A DNA stretch of 50,913 bases from an uncultured Parabacteroides sp. (lineage in GTDB: Bacteria; Bacteroidota; Bacteroidia; Bacteroidales; Tannerellaceae). The position numbers and the translations under genes are program-made. Positions 18,354 through 26,941 of this stretch are shown here, piece after piece. The notes under the pieces are model-generated. The model was not told the DNA's origin. It was given only the letters and a program-made list of their open reading frames with translations, and made no database searches. The stretch covers positions 1 to 50,913 of the forward strand of contig CASFXH010000017.1 in assembly GCA_949298575.1 (NCBI GenBank), read 5' to 3'. How positions within the stretch are numbered: position 1 is the stretch's first letter; each line of letters opens with the position of its first letter.

Positions 18354-18361
18354 CGAATTTA
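18354..18361 (-). promoter_or_regulatory. -7 box TAAATTCG (extended CGCG) for glyS
   Basis: Exact TAnnTTCGCG on the minus strand, 38 nt before the glyS start. No T-box-like leader is present. Confidence 0.65.
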
Positions 18362-18455
18362 GAATAAAAAACTGAGATTGAGATTCCCCACGCGAGAAAA
18401 CGTCCTTGTCCGCGCCGGCGTTTTCGTTTTGCGCGATTTAATTTTCGTTTTCCTT

Positions 18456-18481
18456 CTCCTTTATATATAAATGTAAAGGAG
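18456..18481 (+). promoter_or_regulatory. Inverted repeat upstream of the LytS gene, possible operator
   Basis: Perfect arms CTCCTTTA (18456-18463) and TAAAGGAG (18474-18481), 10 nt apart. It ends just upstream of a near-match promoter box at 18490-18497, the position expected for an activator site. LytTR regulators bind repeated rather than inverted sites, so the protein that binds it is unknown. Confidence 0.45.
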
Positions 18482-18489
18482 GATTTGAC

Positions 18490-18497
18490 TTACTTCG
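18490..18497 (+). promoter_or_regulatory. Near-match -7 box TTACTTCG (then CG) for the LytS gene
   Basis: Matches TAnnTTCGCG at all but the second position and lies 29 nt before the ATG at 18529. The weak match fits a promoter needing an activator. Confidence 0.45.
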
Positions 18498-18528
18498 CGA
18501 ATGGAAAAAGAAAAAGGATAGAAGCTTT

Positions 18529-19545
18529 ATGGAATGGTTATATCGGCATACGCAACTTAAATTGGCGCTATCGAGTGTTATCGGCGCCTTCTTTGTCACG
18601 TTCGCGAACCTGATCTGCATCCCGTGGGAGATGACGTATTACGACGAGTCGGAATATTTGGCCATCTATGGAGCCTACGCGTTCCGGCTTATCTTCTTCG
18701 TGGGGATGATTTGGCTCTTGCTTGAATATAACTTGCGGGGGGTCAACAATTACTCGTTCAAGAAGCGTTGCTTGGTCAATTTCGTGATCGTGGCGGGCTC
18801 GTATTTGCTCTTTGTCTTGATCTGTTGGCTGTTCGATGTCCAAAAAATCGACTGCATGCGTTATTCGGTCTATATCCAGTTCCTGGCGGTCTTCATCTTC
18901 AGCTTGTTCTTCGGGCAAATCGTCTCGATGTACATGGAGCGCCACCAAAAGGAGATCGAGATCGAACGCCTGAAAACGGAAAACCAGCGTAGCCGCTACG
19001 ACGCCCTGGCCAATCAGATCAACCCCCATTTCTTTTTCAACTCGCTGAACAGCCTTTCCGGCCTGATCCGCAAGAAAGACGAGGAGAAGACACTGGCCTT
19101 CCTCAACAAGCTTTCAGACATGTTTCGCTATACGCTCCAAAGTGACCGGAAAGGGTTGGTCCCGCTTTCGGAAGAAATCAATTTCATTCACGCGTTCGCC
19201 TACCTGACGGAAGTGCGTTACGCGAACAAGTTCACATTCGATATCAACATCCGGCCGGAAGCCTTGGAGTGGCGACTCCCCGTGCTTTCCCTCCTTCCGC
19301 TAGTCGACAACGTAATGGTTCACAATGCGATCGACAGCGACCACAAGATGGTGGTACGCATCGAAGTGAGCGATCGGGACGAATTGGTCATCTCGAACCC
19401 GATCTACCCGAAATTCACCAAGCCCGTCACCAACGGCACTGGCCTGAACAACCTGATGAGCCGCTTCGAGCTTCTGACTGGCCAGAAGATCCGTGTGGAA
19501 AAGGACGAGCGCGATTTCCGTGTCTTTTTACCTTTAATCAAATAA
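18529..19545 (+). CDS. LytS-type sensor histidine kinase
   Basis: Membrane sensor kinase of 338 residues. Four hydrophobic segments (about 11-32, 48-66, 82-103, 113-134) have little periplasmic sequence between them, suggesting it senses something in or near the membrane. A short coiled linker is followed by the His_kinase domain with phosphoacceptor His 167 in NQINPHFFFNSLNSL, and a degenerate ATPase domain (LPLVDNVMVHNAI for the N box, NGTGLNNLMSRF for the G box). It partners the LytTR regulator encoded 12 nt downstream; the four genes 18529-23355 look co-transcribed. Confidence 0.92.
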   Translation: MEWLYRHTQLKLALSSVIGAFFVTFANLICIPWEMTYYDESEYLAIYGAYAFRLIFFVGMIWLLLEYNLRGVNNYSFKKRCLVNFVIVAGSYLLFVLICWLFDVQKIDCMRYSVYIQFLAVFIFSLFFGQIVSMYMERHQKEIEIERLKTENQRSRYDALANQINPHFFFNSLNSLSGLIRKKDEEKTLAFLNKLSDMFRYTLQSDRKGLVPLSEEINFIHAFAYLTEVRYANKFTFDINIRPEALEWRLPVLSLLPLVDNVMVHNAIDSDHKMVVRIEVSDRDELVISNPIYPKFTKPVTNGTGLNNLMSRFELLTGQKIRVEKDERDFRVFLPLIK

Positions 19546-19557
19546 AAGAAAAAAACC

Positions 19558-20307
19558 ATGAAAGTACTCATTGTAGAAGACGAGACAACCGCTTATGAGA
19601 ATATGGTCGAGTTGTTGTCGCAAGTAGACCCCACGATCCAGGTCATGGGAAACACCGAAAGCATTCAACAGACAATCCGGTGGCTAGGCGAACACGAAAC
19701 GCCTGACCTCATCTTCATGGATATCCACCTTTCAGACGGCTCCGCGTTCGACATTTTCAGCGCGACCACCATCGAGACGCCCATCATCTTCACGACCGCC
19801 TACGACCAATACGCAATCGAGGCTTTCAAGGTGAACAGCATCGATTATCTCTTGAAACCCGTCAAGGAGGAGGAGTTGCGACGCGCCTTGGCGAAATTCA
19901 GCAAATGGACACACCCGGACATCGAACGCTACCTCAGCCAAATCACCCAAATGGCGACGAGACCCAGCTATGGCGACCAGATCCTGATCCCGATCAAAGA
20001 TAGGTTGCTCCCCGTGAAACTGAATGAGGTCGCTTGCTTCTACACCACCGACCGGAACACGTCGGTCATCCTGAAAGACGGGAAGAAATACGCTTACAAC
20101 AAAACACTCGACCAAATCATGTCCACGCTTGACCCCCACCTGTTTTTCCGGGCGAACAAGCAATTCATCGTCGCCCGTGACAGTGTGGTCAACATCACGA
20201 TCTGGTTCGATAGCCGCCTGCGGATCGCGCTGCTCGTGGATACGCCCGAACAAATCTACGTCAGCAAGAACCGGGCGGCGGAATTCAAGGCGTGGATGGT
20301 TTCCTGA
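19558..20307 (+). CDS. LytTR-type response regulator
   Basis: Regulator of 249 residues: a receiver domain (phosphoacceptor Asp 55 in FMDIHLSDG, Thr/Ala in FTTAYDQYA, Lys in YLLKPVK) followed by a LytTR DNA-binding domain from about 140 (ILIPIKDRLLPVKLNEVACFYTTDRNT onward, with FFRANKQFIVARDSV). LytTR domains bind short direct repeats upstream of target promoters. It is the cognate of the kinase 12 nt upstream. The gene that follows after 36 nt encodes a membrane iron-sulfur protein, a possible target or co-expressed output. Confidence 0.93.
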   Translation: MKVLIVEDETTAYENMVELLSQVDPTIQVMGNTESIQQTIRWLGEHETPDLIFMDIHLSDGSAFDIFSATTIETPIIFTTAYDQYAIEAFKVNSIDYLLKPVKEEELRRALAKFSKWTHPDIERYLSQITQMATRPSYGDQILIPIKDRLLPVKLNEVACFYTTDRNTSVILKDGKKYAYNKTLDQIMSTLDPHLFFRANKQFIVARDSVVNITIWFDSRLRIALLVDTPEQIYVSKNRAAEFKAWMVS

Positions 20308-20343
20308 ATCCAAGAATTTCTATCATCTTAAATCATCATAAAC

Positions 20344-21933
20344 ATGTTACGTAAAATCAGATTGACACTCGCGGTGATTTGCTTCACGCTGATTACGCTG
20401 CTGTTCCTCGATTTCACGGGGACGATTCACGCGTGGTTCGGTTGGCTGGCCAAAATCCAGTTCCTGCCCGCTTTGCTCGCGCTCAATGTGGGAGTGGTCA
20501 TCGCCCTGCTTTTGTTAACCCTGCTCTTCGGGCGGGTTTATTGTTCCGTGATTTGCCCTCTGGGCGTGTTTCAAGATGTCATCTCGTGGATCCACGGGCG
20601 GCAGAAGAAAGGGAAGACTCGCTTCTCCTATTCCCCCGCGCTCACGTGGCTACGTTATGGCGTATTCGTATTGTTCGTGATCTTGCTGGTGGCCGGCGTA
20701 CACGCGGCGGTGGCCTTATTGGCGCCTTATAGCGCTTATGGACGGATCGCCAGCAGCTTCTTCGCCCCGATCTATCAATGGGGAAACAATCTTTTGGCCA
20801 TGCTGGCGGAACGGGCGGATAGCTACGCGTTCTACTCGGTCGATGTCTGGATCAAGGGAGGGGCTACCTTGGCCGTAGCCGCCATCACCCTTATCGTCGT
20901 GGCGTTCTTAGCCTGGAAGAACGGGCGGACCTATTGCAACGCCATCTGCCCGGTGGGCACGTTGCTGGGAACAGTCGCCCGCTTCTCGCTCTGGCGCCCG
21001 GTGATCGATACGGACAAGTGTAAGAACTGCAACCTTTGCGCCCGGAAGTGCAAGGCGTCGTGCATCAACATCAAGAATCATTCGATCGATTACAGCCGGT
21101 GCGTGGCTTGTATGGATTGCTTGGACAATTGCAAGCATGATGCCCTCCATTTCCGCTATGCTTACGGGGCGAAAAAGGTGGACAGCCAGCCAGCGCCCAG
21201 CGGGGATCCTTCCTCGCGTCGTAGTTTCCTCTCGGCGGTCGGACTCTTGGCGTCGGGGGCGGCTTTGAAAGCGCAAGAGAAGTTGGAACAACAGAAACGT
21301 CAATACCAAGTAAACCGGACCCAGTCGTACACCGACACCCGGACGATGATGCCCGACCCCAAGGCGAAGGTGATCCAGAAAGTCGATGGCGGATTCGCCG
21401 AGATCATCGACAAGGAGATCCCGGAGCGCTCGACGCCCATCACGCCTCCAGGCTCTCGAGGCATCCTGAACTTCACCAAGAACTGCACCGCCTGCCAGCT
21501 CTGCGTATCGGTCTGCGAGAGCCATGTCTTGCGTCCTTCTACCAGCCTCGACCGGTTGATGCAGCCGGAGATGTCGTACGAGCGGGGCTATTGCCGGCCC
21601 GAGTGCGTCAAGTGCTCCGAGGTTTGCCCGACAGGGGCTATCAAGCCGATCACACGGGCGGATAAGTCAGCCATCCAGATCGGTCATGCGATAGTAATTC
21701 ACCACAATTGCATCGTCAACGTCGACGGCGTGGAGTGTGGCAACTGCGAGCGGCATTGCCCCACCAAGGCGATCAGCATGATCCCCAAAGACCCGAACGA
21801 CCCGAAATCGCTCAAGCTCCCCGTCGTCGACGAGGCGAAGTGTATCGGATGCGGCGCGTGCGAGAACCTCTGTCCCGCTCGGCCGTTCAGCGCCATCTAC
21901 GTCGAGGGCCATGAGCGGCATCGCGAGATCTAG
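20344..21933 (+). CDS. Membrane poly-ferredoxin, NapH-NapG-like fusion
   Basis: Protein of 529 residues. The N-terminal part has four to five membrane segments with CSVICPLG (NapH/CcoG-like CxxxCP, about 62-69) and CNAICPVG near 200, then two ferredoxin clusters (CKNCNLCARKC and CVACMDCLDNC). An internal twin-arginine stretch SSRRSFLSAVGLLASGA follows at about 290-306, and then a second half with CTACQLCVSVC, CVKCSEVCP, CGNCERHCP and CIGCGACENLCP. Separate NapH (membrane) and NapG (Tat-exported) proteins show these two layouts, so this reads as a natural fusion passing electrons from quinol to periplasmic clusters. No nitrate reductase is nearby; the adjacent aldo/keto reductase is the probable partner (inference). 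Confidence 0.88.
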   Translation: MLRKIRLTLAVICFTLITLLFLDFTGTIHAWFGWLAKIQFLPALLALNVGVVIALLLLTLLFGRVYCSVICPLGVFQDVISWIHGRQKKGKTRFSYSPALTWLRYGVFVLFVILLVAGVHAAVALLAPYSAYGRIASSFFAPIYQWGNNLLAMLAERADSYAFYSVDVWIKGGATLAVAAITLIVVAFLAWKNGRTYCNAICPVGTLLGTVARFSLWRPVIDTDKCKNCNLCARKCKASCINIKNHSIDYSRCVACMDCLDNCKHDALHFRYAYGAKKVDSQPAPSGDPSSRRSFLSAVGLLASGAALKAQEKLEQQKRQYQVNRTQSYTDTRTMMPDPKAKVIQKVDGGFAEIIDKEIPERSTPITPPGSRGILNFTKNCTACQLCVSVCESHVLRPSTSLDRLMQPEMSYERGYCRPECVKCSEVCPTGAIKPITRADKSAIQIGHAIVIHHNCIVNVDGVECGNCERHCPTKAISMIPKDPNDPKSLKLPVVDEAKCIGCGACENLCPARPFSAIYVEGHERHREI

Positions 21934-21969
21934 CTTTCTATTTATAATTAATAATGAATAAGTGAAACA

Positions 21970-23355
21970 ATGAACAAGCAAGATATTCACCCCATCAATC
22001 GCCGAGACTTCCTGAAGCTCGTCGGCGTATCCTCGGCCGCAGCGGCGCCCCTCCTCTCCGGCTGTTCCTCGAAAGGGGCTACGAACGTCAACGACATCCC
22101 GCGAGGCGAGGTGCCGACCGACCAAATGACCTATCGCACCAGCCCGAAAGGCGAGAAAATCTCCCTCCTTGGCTACGGATGCATGCGATGGCCGACCCTT
22201 GACGAGCCCGACGCTGATGGCAACATTATCGACCAGGAAGAGGTCAACCGCCTCATCGATTACGCCATCGCCCACGGGGTCAACTATTTCGACACGGCGC
22301 CCGTCTACGTTCGCGGACAGTCCGAGCGAGCCACTGGCATCGCCCTCGCCAAATATCCGCGGGATAGCTATTACTTGGCCACGAAGCTCTCCAACTTCAG
22401 TGAATGGAGCCGGGAGAACTCCATCGCCATGTATCGCCAATCATTCGAGAACCTCCAGACCGACTACTTCGATTACTACCTCCTCCACTCCATCGGCAAC
22501 GGGGGCATCGAGACTTTCCGGGCGAGGTATATCGACAACGGCATGCTCGACTTCCTGCTCAAGGAGCGCGAGGCGGGCCGCATCCGCAACCTCGGCTGGT
22601 CGTTTCACGGGACGAAGGAGGTCTTCGACGAGGTCCTCGCCATGCACGACGAGGTCCACTGGGACTTTGTCCAGATCCAGATGAACTACGTCGATTGGCG
22701 CCACGCCACCGGGCGCAATGTCAACGCCGATTACCTCTACGCCGAGCTTCTGAAGCGAGGCATTCCCGCTATCATCATGGAGCCGATCCTCGGAGGCCGC
22801 TTGGCTAACGTCCCCGAGCACGTCGCCATCCGCCTTAAGCAACGCACGCCCCAGAATAGCATCGGCTCGTGGGCCTTCCGCTTCGCCGGCACGCCCGAGG
22901 GCATCCTCACCGTCCTCAGCGGCATGACCTATATGGAGCATTTGCAAGACAACATCCGCTCCTACTCCCCTCTCGATCCGCTCGACGACGAGGAGCTGGC
23001 CTTCCTCGAGGAGACGGCGCAGCTGATGATGCAGTATCCCACGATCCCTTGCAACGACTGCCAGTACTGCATGCCCTGCCCCTACGGCATCGACATCCCG
23101 GGCGTCCTCTTGCATTATAATAAATGTGTCAACGAGGGCAACGTCCCGAAGAGCAGCCAGGACGCCAACTATCGCGAGGCGCGCCGGGCCTACCTCGTGG
23201 GCTACGACCGTTCCGTCCCCCGCTTGCGCCAGGCCGACCATTGCACGGGCTGCGCGGAGTGCAACAAGCATTGCCCGCAAAGCATCGACATCCCCAAGGA
23301 GATGCAACGCATCGACACCTTTATAGAACAACTTCGCCAGGAAACGTTGCCTTGA
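21970..23355 (+). CDS. Tat-exported aldo/keto reductase with C-terminal ferredoxin domain
   Basis: Protein of 461 residues. An N-terminal twin-arginine signal INRRDFLKLVG (about 9-19) ends in a lipobox-like LLSGC (Cys about 32), so it is probably a Tat-exported lipoprotein. The aldo/keto reductase barrel follows, with catalytic-tetrad candidates in YFDTAPVYV, ATKLSNF and LLHSIG. The C-terminus adds 4Fe-4S motifs CNDCQYCMPCPYGIDIP and CTGCAECNKHCPQSIDIP. Such enzymes can use iron-sulfur clusters in place of or beside NADPH. The neighbouring membrane poly-ferredoxin could feed it electrons outside the cytoplasm. The substrate is unknown. It ends the LytS operon, with the terminator overlapping its 3' end. 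Confidence 0.9.
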   Translation: MNKQDIHPINRRDFLKLVGVSSAAAAPLLSGCSSKGATNVNDIPRGEVPTDQMTYRTSPKGEKISLLGYGCMRWPTLDEPDADGNIIDQEEVNRLIDYAIAHGVNYFDTAPVYVRGQSERATGIALAKYPRDSYYLATKLSNFSEWSRENSIAMYRQSFENLQTDYFDYYLLHSIGNGGIETFRARYIDNGMLDFLLKEREAGRIRNLGWSFHGTKEVFDEVLAMHDEVHWDFVQIQMNYVDWRHATGRNVNADYLYAELLKRGIPAIIMEPILGGRLANVPEHVAIRLKQRTPQNSIGSWAFRFAGTPEGILTVLSGMTYMEHLQDNIRSYSPLDPLDDEELAFLEETAQLMMQYPTIPCNDCQYCMPCPYGIDIPGVLLHYNKCVNEGNVPKSSQDANYREARRAYLVGYDRSVPRLRQADHCTGCAECNKHCPQSIDIPKEMQRIDTFIEQLRQETLP

Positions 23356-23378
23356 TGGGCAACGATCCCTGGCGAAAG
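23332..23378 (+). terminator. Long hairpin ending the LytS-aldo/keto reductase operon
   Basis: Two stacked stems (CTTCGCCAGG with CCTGGCGAAAG, and CGTTGCC with GGCAACG) enclose the stop codon at 23353-23355. TTTTCTT follows after GCC. The last coding residues are thus encoded in the terminator stem. Confidence 0.8.
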
Positions 23379-23402
23379 CCTTTTCTTATGGAGGCTATGC
23401 TT

Positions 23403-24506
23403 TTACAAGGACCAGAAATAATGGCTTCGCCACGCGACGGGGCTTTGGTCCCAATAGTTTTCCCAATTCCATAACATGCCCGAGGTGTCCGCGTAGATGG
23501 CGCACAGGAAAATCGAGATGAGCCAAAGGATGATCAGCGTCCATTTGATGGGCGTGGAGAGCGGTTGCCATTTGAAAAGGTAGCCGCAGATGGCGTAGGC
23601 CAGCGCGAAAACCGGGATGCCGATGATCAGGATCGCGCCGACGATCCCAAGGATGATCATCGAGGTCGGCATGCCGTTGTAGAAGTCCGTGCCGAAGGGC
23701 GAGAGGTAATAGAGCAGGCTGGAACTGCCCGCCACGAGCCCGATCAGGACGGCGATCAGGACCAGGACCACAATGGCCAATACCGGCAAAAGAAGGATGC
23801 CGGCCAGGACGACGGCCACTTTCAACAGCAGCCCGATGATCGTCACGAAGAGGTCGGCCGCCTTCTGGAGGGCGGTGCGCGGCTTGTCGGAGTTCATGAC
23901 ATTGTTGATGTTATGGGTCACACGCTCGAAGCCGTCGGTGACGGTGCGGCCGATGTTCTCGACGGTGATGCTCTCGCCACGCATTTCCAGCTTGTCGGTC
24001 GCTGTCTTGGCTTGGGGGATGATGATCCAGAACAGGAAATAGAGGGGGATCGTGATGCCATAGAAGAACATGAGGAGGAACAGGCCGATGCGGACGAACG
24101 TCGGGTCCCAGTTCATGTAGGCGGCGAATCCGCTGGCCACGCCACCGAGGATCCGGTTGTCGGGGTCGCGCATGAGGCGTTTCCGGGCGGTCGTGTTCTC
24201 TTGGTGGGTTTCCCGTTGGCTCCGCGTGTCTTCGGGGTTCTCGTCGGCGAAAATCTCTTCGGGTTTGCCCATGCGGCGGATCACCTCCTCGACCTCGCGG
24301 ATGGTGATGACCTCATAGCCCAGCCGCACCCGCTCGTTGAGCAGCTCGGAGATGCGGGCCTCGAAATCGTCCATGATCTCGTCCGAGCCTTCTTCTTGCT
24401 GGAAATGCACGCGCAAGTTTGACAGGTACTTGTCGAGCAGTTGGTATGCGTCCTCGTCAATGTGGAAGACCGTGCCACCCAGATTGACTGTTAGTGTTTT
24501 TTTCAT
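23403..24506 (-). CDS. PspC-domain membrane protein
   Basis: Protein of 367 residues. The N-terminal cytoplasmic region (MKKTLTVNLGGTVFHIDEDAYQLL, acidic helices to about 105) is the usual Bacteroidetes start for this type. The PspC domain follows (RKRLMRDPDNRILGGVASGFAAYMNWDP, about 108-165, with a membrane segment), then several more hydrophobic segments (about 210-265 and 278-345). PspC domains take part in envelope stress responses. The gene is 12 nt downstream of a PadR-type regulator, the standard pairing, so PadR probably controls it. Confidence 0.88.
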   Translation of the reverse strand: MKKTLTVNLGGTVFHIDEDAYQLLDKYLSNLRVHFQQEEGSDEIMDDFEARISELLNERVRLGYEVITIREVEEVIRRMGKPEEIFADENPEDTRSQRETHQENTTARKRLMRDPDNRILGGVASGFAAYMNWDPTFVRIGLFLLMFFYGITIPLYFLFWIIIPQAKTATDKLEMRGESITVENIGRTVTDGFERVTHNINNVMNSDKPRTALQKAADLFVTIIGLLLKVAVVLAGILLLPVLAIVVLVLIAVLIGLVAGSSSLLYYLSPFGTDFYNGMPTSMIILGIVGAILIIGIPVFALAYAICGYLFKWQPLSTPIKWTLIILWLISIFLCAIYADTSGMLWNWENYWDQSPVAWRSHYFWSL

Positions 24507-24518
24507 ACTTATTTGTTT

Positions 24519-24845
24519 TTAAATGTTTTTGAGATGATTGATCGTATTGTTCAGTTCCTGCCATGAGCTTTCGAGCTCGACCAGGAACGCTTCGCCTTTT
24601 TCCGTCAGGCTGTAGTACTTGCGGGGTGGGCCTTGGGTGGACTCGACCCAGCGATAGCTCAGCAACTCGCCGTTTTTCAGGCGGGTCAACAGGGGGTAAA
24701 GGGTGCCCTCGACGACGATGAGCCGCGCCTCCTGAAGCTTCTGGATGATGTCGGAGGTGTAGGCCGCCTCTTTTTTGAGGAGCAGTAGGATGCAATATTC
24801 CAAGATCCCTTTCCGCATTTGTGATTTTACGTTTTCCGCGTTCAT
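24519..24845 (-). CDS. PadR family transcriptional regulator
   Basis: Winged-helix regulator of 108 residues: MRKGILEYCILLLLKKEAAYTSDIIQKL forms the first helices, VVEGTLYPLLTRLKNGELL the recognition helix and wing, and YYSLTEKG follows. It has the short C-terminal helix of PadR subfamily 2. It is first in an operon with the PspC-domain gene. A TATATTCGCG promoter and a TGTA-n8-TACA dyad upstream suggest autoregulation. Confidence 0.93.
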   Translation of the reverse strand: MNAENVKSQMRKGILEYCILLLLKKEAAYTSDIIQKLQEARLIVVEGTLYPLLTRLKNGELLSYRWVESTQGPPRKYYSLTEKGEAFLVELESSWQELNNTINHLKNI

Positions 24846-24880
24846 CTTTTTCTCCTTCCTTCTTGAATTTTGTGACGACG

Positions 24881-24888
24881 CGAATATA
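24881..24888 (-). promoter_or_regulatory. -7 box TATATTCG (extended CGCG) for the padR-pspC operon
   Basis: Exact TAnnTTCGCG on the minus strand, 34 nt before the start at 24845. Confidence 0.7.
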
Positions 24889-24899
24889 GGCGATGCTTG

Positions 24900-24915
24900 T
24901 GTACTATGCGATACA
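24900..24915 (-). promoter_or_regulatory. Probable PadR operator, TGTA-n8-TACA
   Basis: TGTA (24900-24903) and TACA (24912-24915) are separated by 8 nt, close to the known PadR dyad ATGT-n8-10-ACAT. It lies 11 nt upstream of the -7 box, where a repressor would block the polymerase. Confidence 0.55.
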
Positions 24916-25046
24916 AACTACTATATTTTAGTTTTAATTAACAGGAAAAGTCCTCCCATCCCTTTCATAAAAAGGAAAAGCGCGCAAAAGGGCGTTCTCT
25001 GGGCAAAAAGATTCCCTTATTTACCTCGTGTTTGAAAAGAAAGCCA

Positions 25047-25054
25047 TACTTTTG
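25047..25054 (+). promoter_or_regulatory. -7 box TACTTTTG for the acyl-CoA ligase
   Basis: Exact TAnnTTTG, 26 nt before the ATG at 25081. Confidence 0.65.
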
Positions 25055-25080
25055 TCAACAAATAAAAAAACAAAAGGATC

Positions 25081-26892
25081 ATGGCTAATTACCATTTCGC
25101 GGAACTCATCCATCGGCAGGCCGAGAAATACGGCGACCGCGTGGCCTTGAAATATCTCGACCAGGCCAGCGGGAAGTGGCAGAAAATCTCTTGGAAAGAA
25201 TTTTCGCGCCGGGTGATGCTTACCGCCAAGGCCATCGCCGAGTTCGGCATCGAGCCGCAAGAGAATGTCGGGGTCTATTCGCAGAACATGCCCCAGTGTC
25301 TTTTCACCGATTTCGGCGCTTACGCCAACCGGGTCGTCACCGTCCCGATGTACGCGACCAACTCGCCGGAGCAGATCGAGTTCATCATCAACGACGCGAC
25401 GATCCATACGCTCTTCGTCGGCGAGCAACTCCAGTATAACAACGCGTTCAAGGTGCAGAAGCGGAACGATTGCCTGAAGCGGATCGTCGTCTTCGACCCC
25501 AATGTCAAGCTGAATCCCGAGGACAAGACGTCGATTTTCTTCGGCGACTTCCTCCGGCTGGGCGATTGCGCCAACGCCGAGGCGATCGTCAACGTCCGCA
25601 TGAAGGAAGCCAGCCCCGAAGACTTGGCCACCATCATCTACACCTCGGGCACGACGGGCAACTCGAAAGGCGTCATGCTCCATCATTCCAATTACTTGGA
25701 GGCGATGCGCATCCACGACATCCGCCTCACGATGGTCAACGACCGCGACACGGCCCTGAGCTTCCTCCCCCTGACGCATATCTTCGAGAAAGCGTGGGTC
25801 TGCTATTGCCTCCACAAGGGCGTGACGGTCGTCCTCAACCAGGATCCGAAGCAGATCACGGAGGTGCTGCCCGCGATCCGGCCGACGCTGATGTGCAACG
25901 TCCCCCGTTTCTGGGAAAAGGTCTACACCGGCGTGCACGACAAGATCCATACCTTCCCGCGGCCCATCCAGCGGATGATCATGAGCGCCATCGAGACGGG
26001 GCGCCTCTACCTCCTGGAATACCGCAACAAGGGCATCGAGGCCCCGGCGACGTTGAAGGCCAAGTTCAACCTCTACGACAAGACGATCTTCCAGATGCTC
26101 AAGAAGGTGATCGGCATCGACCGGGGGCGCCTCTTCCCCGTGGCGGGCGCGCCGTTGGCCGACCATATCAACGAGTTCCTCCAATCGGTCAATATCCCCA
26201 TCGCCTACGGGTACGGGCTGAGCGAGACGACGGCCACGGTCAGCTTCTACGTGGAGCGGGGCTTCGTCATCGGCTCCATCGGGACGGTGATGCCGGGGCT
26301 GGAGGTGAAGATCGACCCCGCCAACCAAGAGATCTTGGTCAAGGGAAAGACCGTCACCTGCGGCTATTACAAGCGGCCCGACGAGAACGAGCGCTCCTTC
26401 ACGCCCGACGGCTTCTTCCGCACCGGCGACGCGGGCCGGCTCGAGGGCGACACGCTCTATTTCACCGAGCGCATCAAGGACTTATATAAAACCTCCAACG
26501 GCAAGTACATCGCCCCGCAAGCCATCGAGGGCGTCATCAGCAGCGACCGCTTCGTGGAGCAGATCGCCGTCATCGCCGACCAGCGCAAGTTCGTCAGCGC
26601 CCTCATCGTCCCCAACTTCCAGGCGCTGGAGGAATACGCCGAGCGGAAAGGATGGCCCCCCTTCGCGTCTCACGAGGAGGCGACGCGGAGGCCCGAGGTC
26701 GTCCGGCTCTTCGAGGTGCATATCGAGAAAAGCCAGCAGAATTTCGCCCCCTTCGAGAAAATCAAGCGCTTCACGCTCCTCAGCGAGCCCTTCACGATGG
26801 AAGGCCGCGAGCTGACCGACACGCTCAAGCTCCGCCGCCGCGTGATCGCCGAGAAGTACGCCGAGCGGATCGAGGCCATGTATCGCGATTGA
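25081..26892 (+). CDS. Long-chain fatty acid-CoA ligase (AMP-forming)
   Basis: Cytoplasmic or membrane-associated enzyme of 603 residues that activates fatty acids to acyl-CoA via acyl-AMP. The P-loop-like A3 motif YTSGTTGNSKG is at 187-197. The A5 region is YGYGLSETTATVSF. The A7-A8 region includes FFRTGDAGRLEGD and ERIKDLYKTSNGKYIAPQAIE. It matches the Bacteroidetes long-chain ligases (FAA1-like). A stand-alone gene with its own promoter; prfB follows 49 nt later. Confidence 0.94.
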   Translation: MANYHFAELIHRQAEKYGDRVALKYLDQASGKWQKISWKEFSRRVMLTAKAIAEFGIEPQENVGVYSQNMPQCLFTDFGAYANRVVTVPMYATNSPEQIEFIINDATIHTLFVGEQLQYNNAFKVQKRNDCLKRIVVFDPNVKLNPEDKTSIFFGDFLRLGDCANAEAIVNVRMKEASPEDLATIIYTSGTTGNSKGVMLHHSNYLEAMRIHDIRLTMVNDRDTALSFLPLTHIFEKAWVCYCLHKGVTVVLNQDPKQITEVLPAIRPTLMCNVPRFWEKVYTGVHDKIHTFPRPIQRMIMSAIETGRLYLLEYRNKGIEAPATLKAKFNLYDKTIFQMLKKVIGIDRGRLFPVAGAPLADHINEFLQSVNIPIAYGYGLSETTATVSFYVERGFVIGSIGTVMPGLEVKIDPANQEILVKGKTVTCGYYKRPDENERSFTPDGFFRTGDAGRLEGDTLYFTERIKDLYKTSNGKYIAPQAIEGVISSDRFVEQIAVIADQRKFVSALIVPNFQALEEYAERKGWPPFASHEEATRRPEVVRLFEVHIEKSQQNFAPFEKIKRFTLLSEPFTMEGRELTDTLKLRRRVIAEKYAERIEAMYRD

Positions 26893-26941
26893 ACCTATAC
26901 ATTATTATTAATACATCTAACATTTAAAACAAGAAAAAGAC

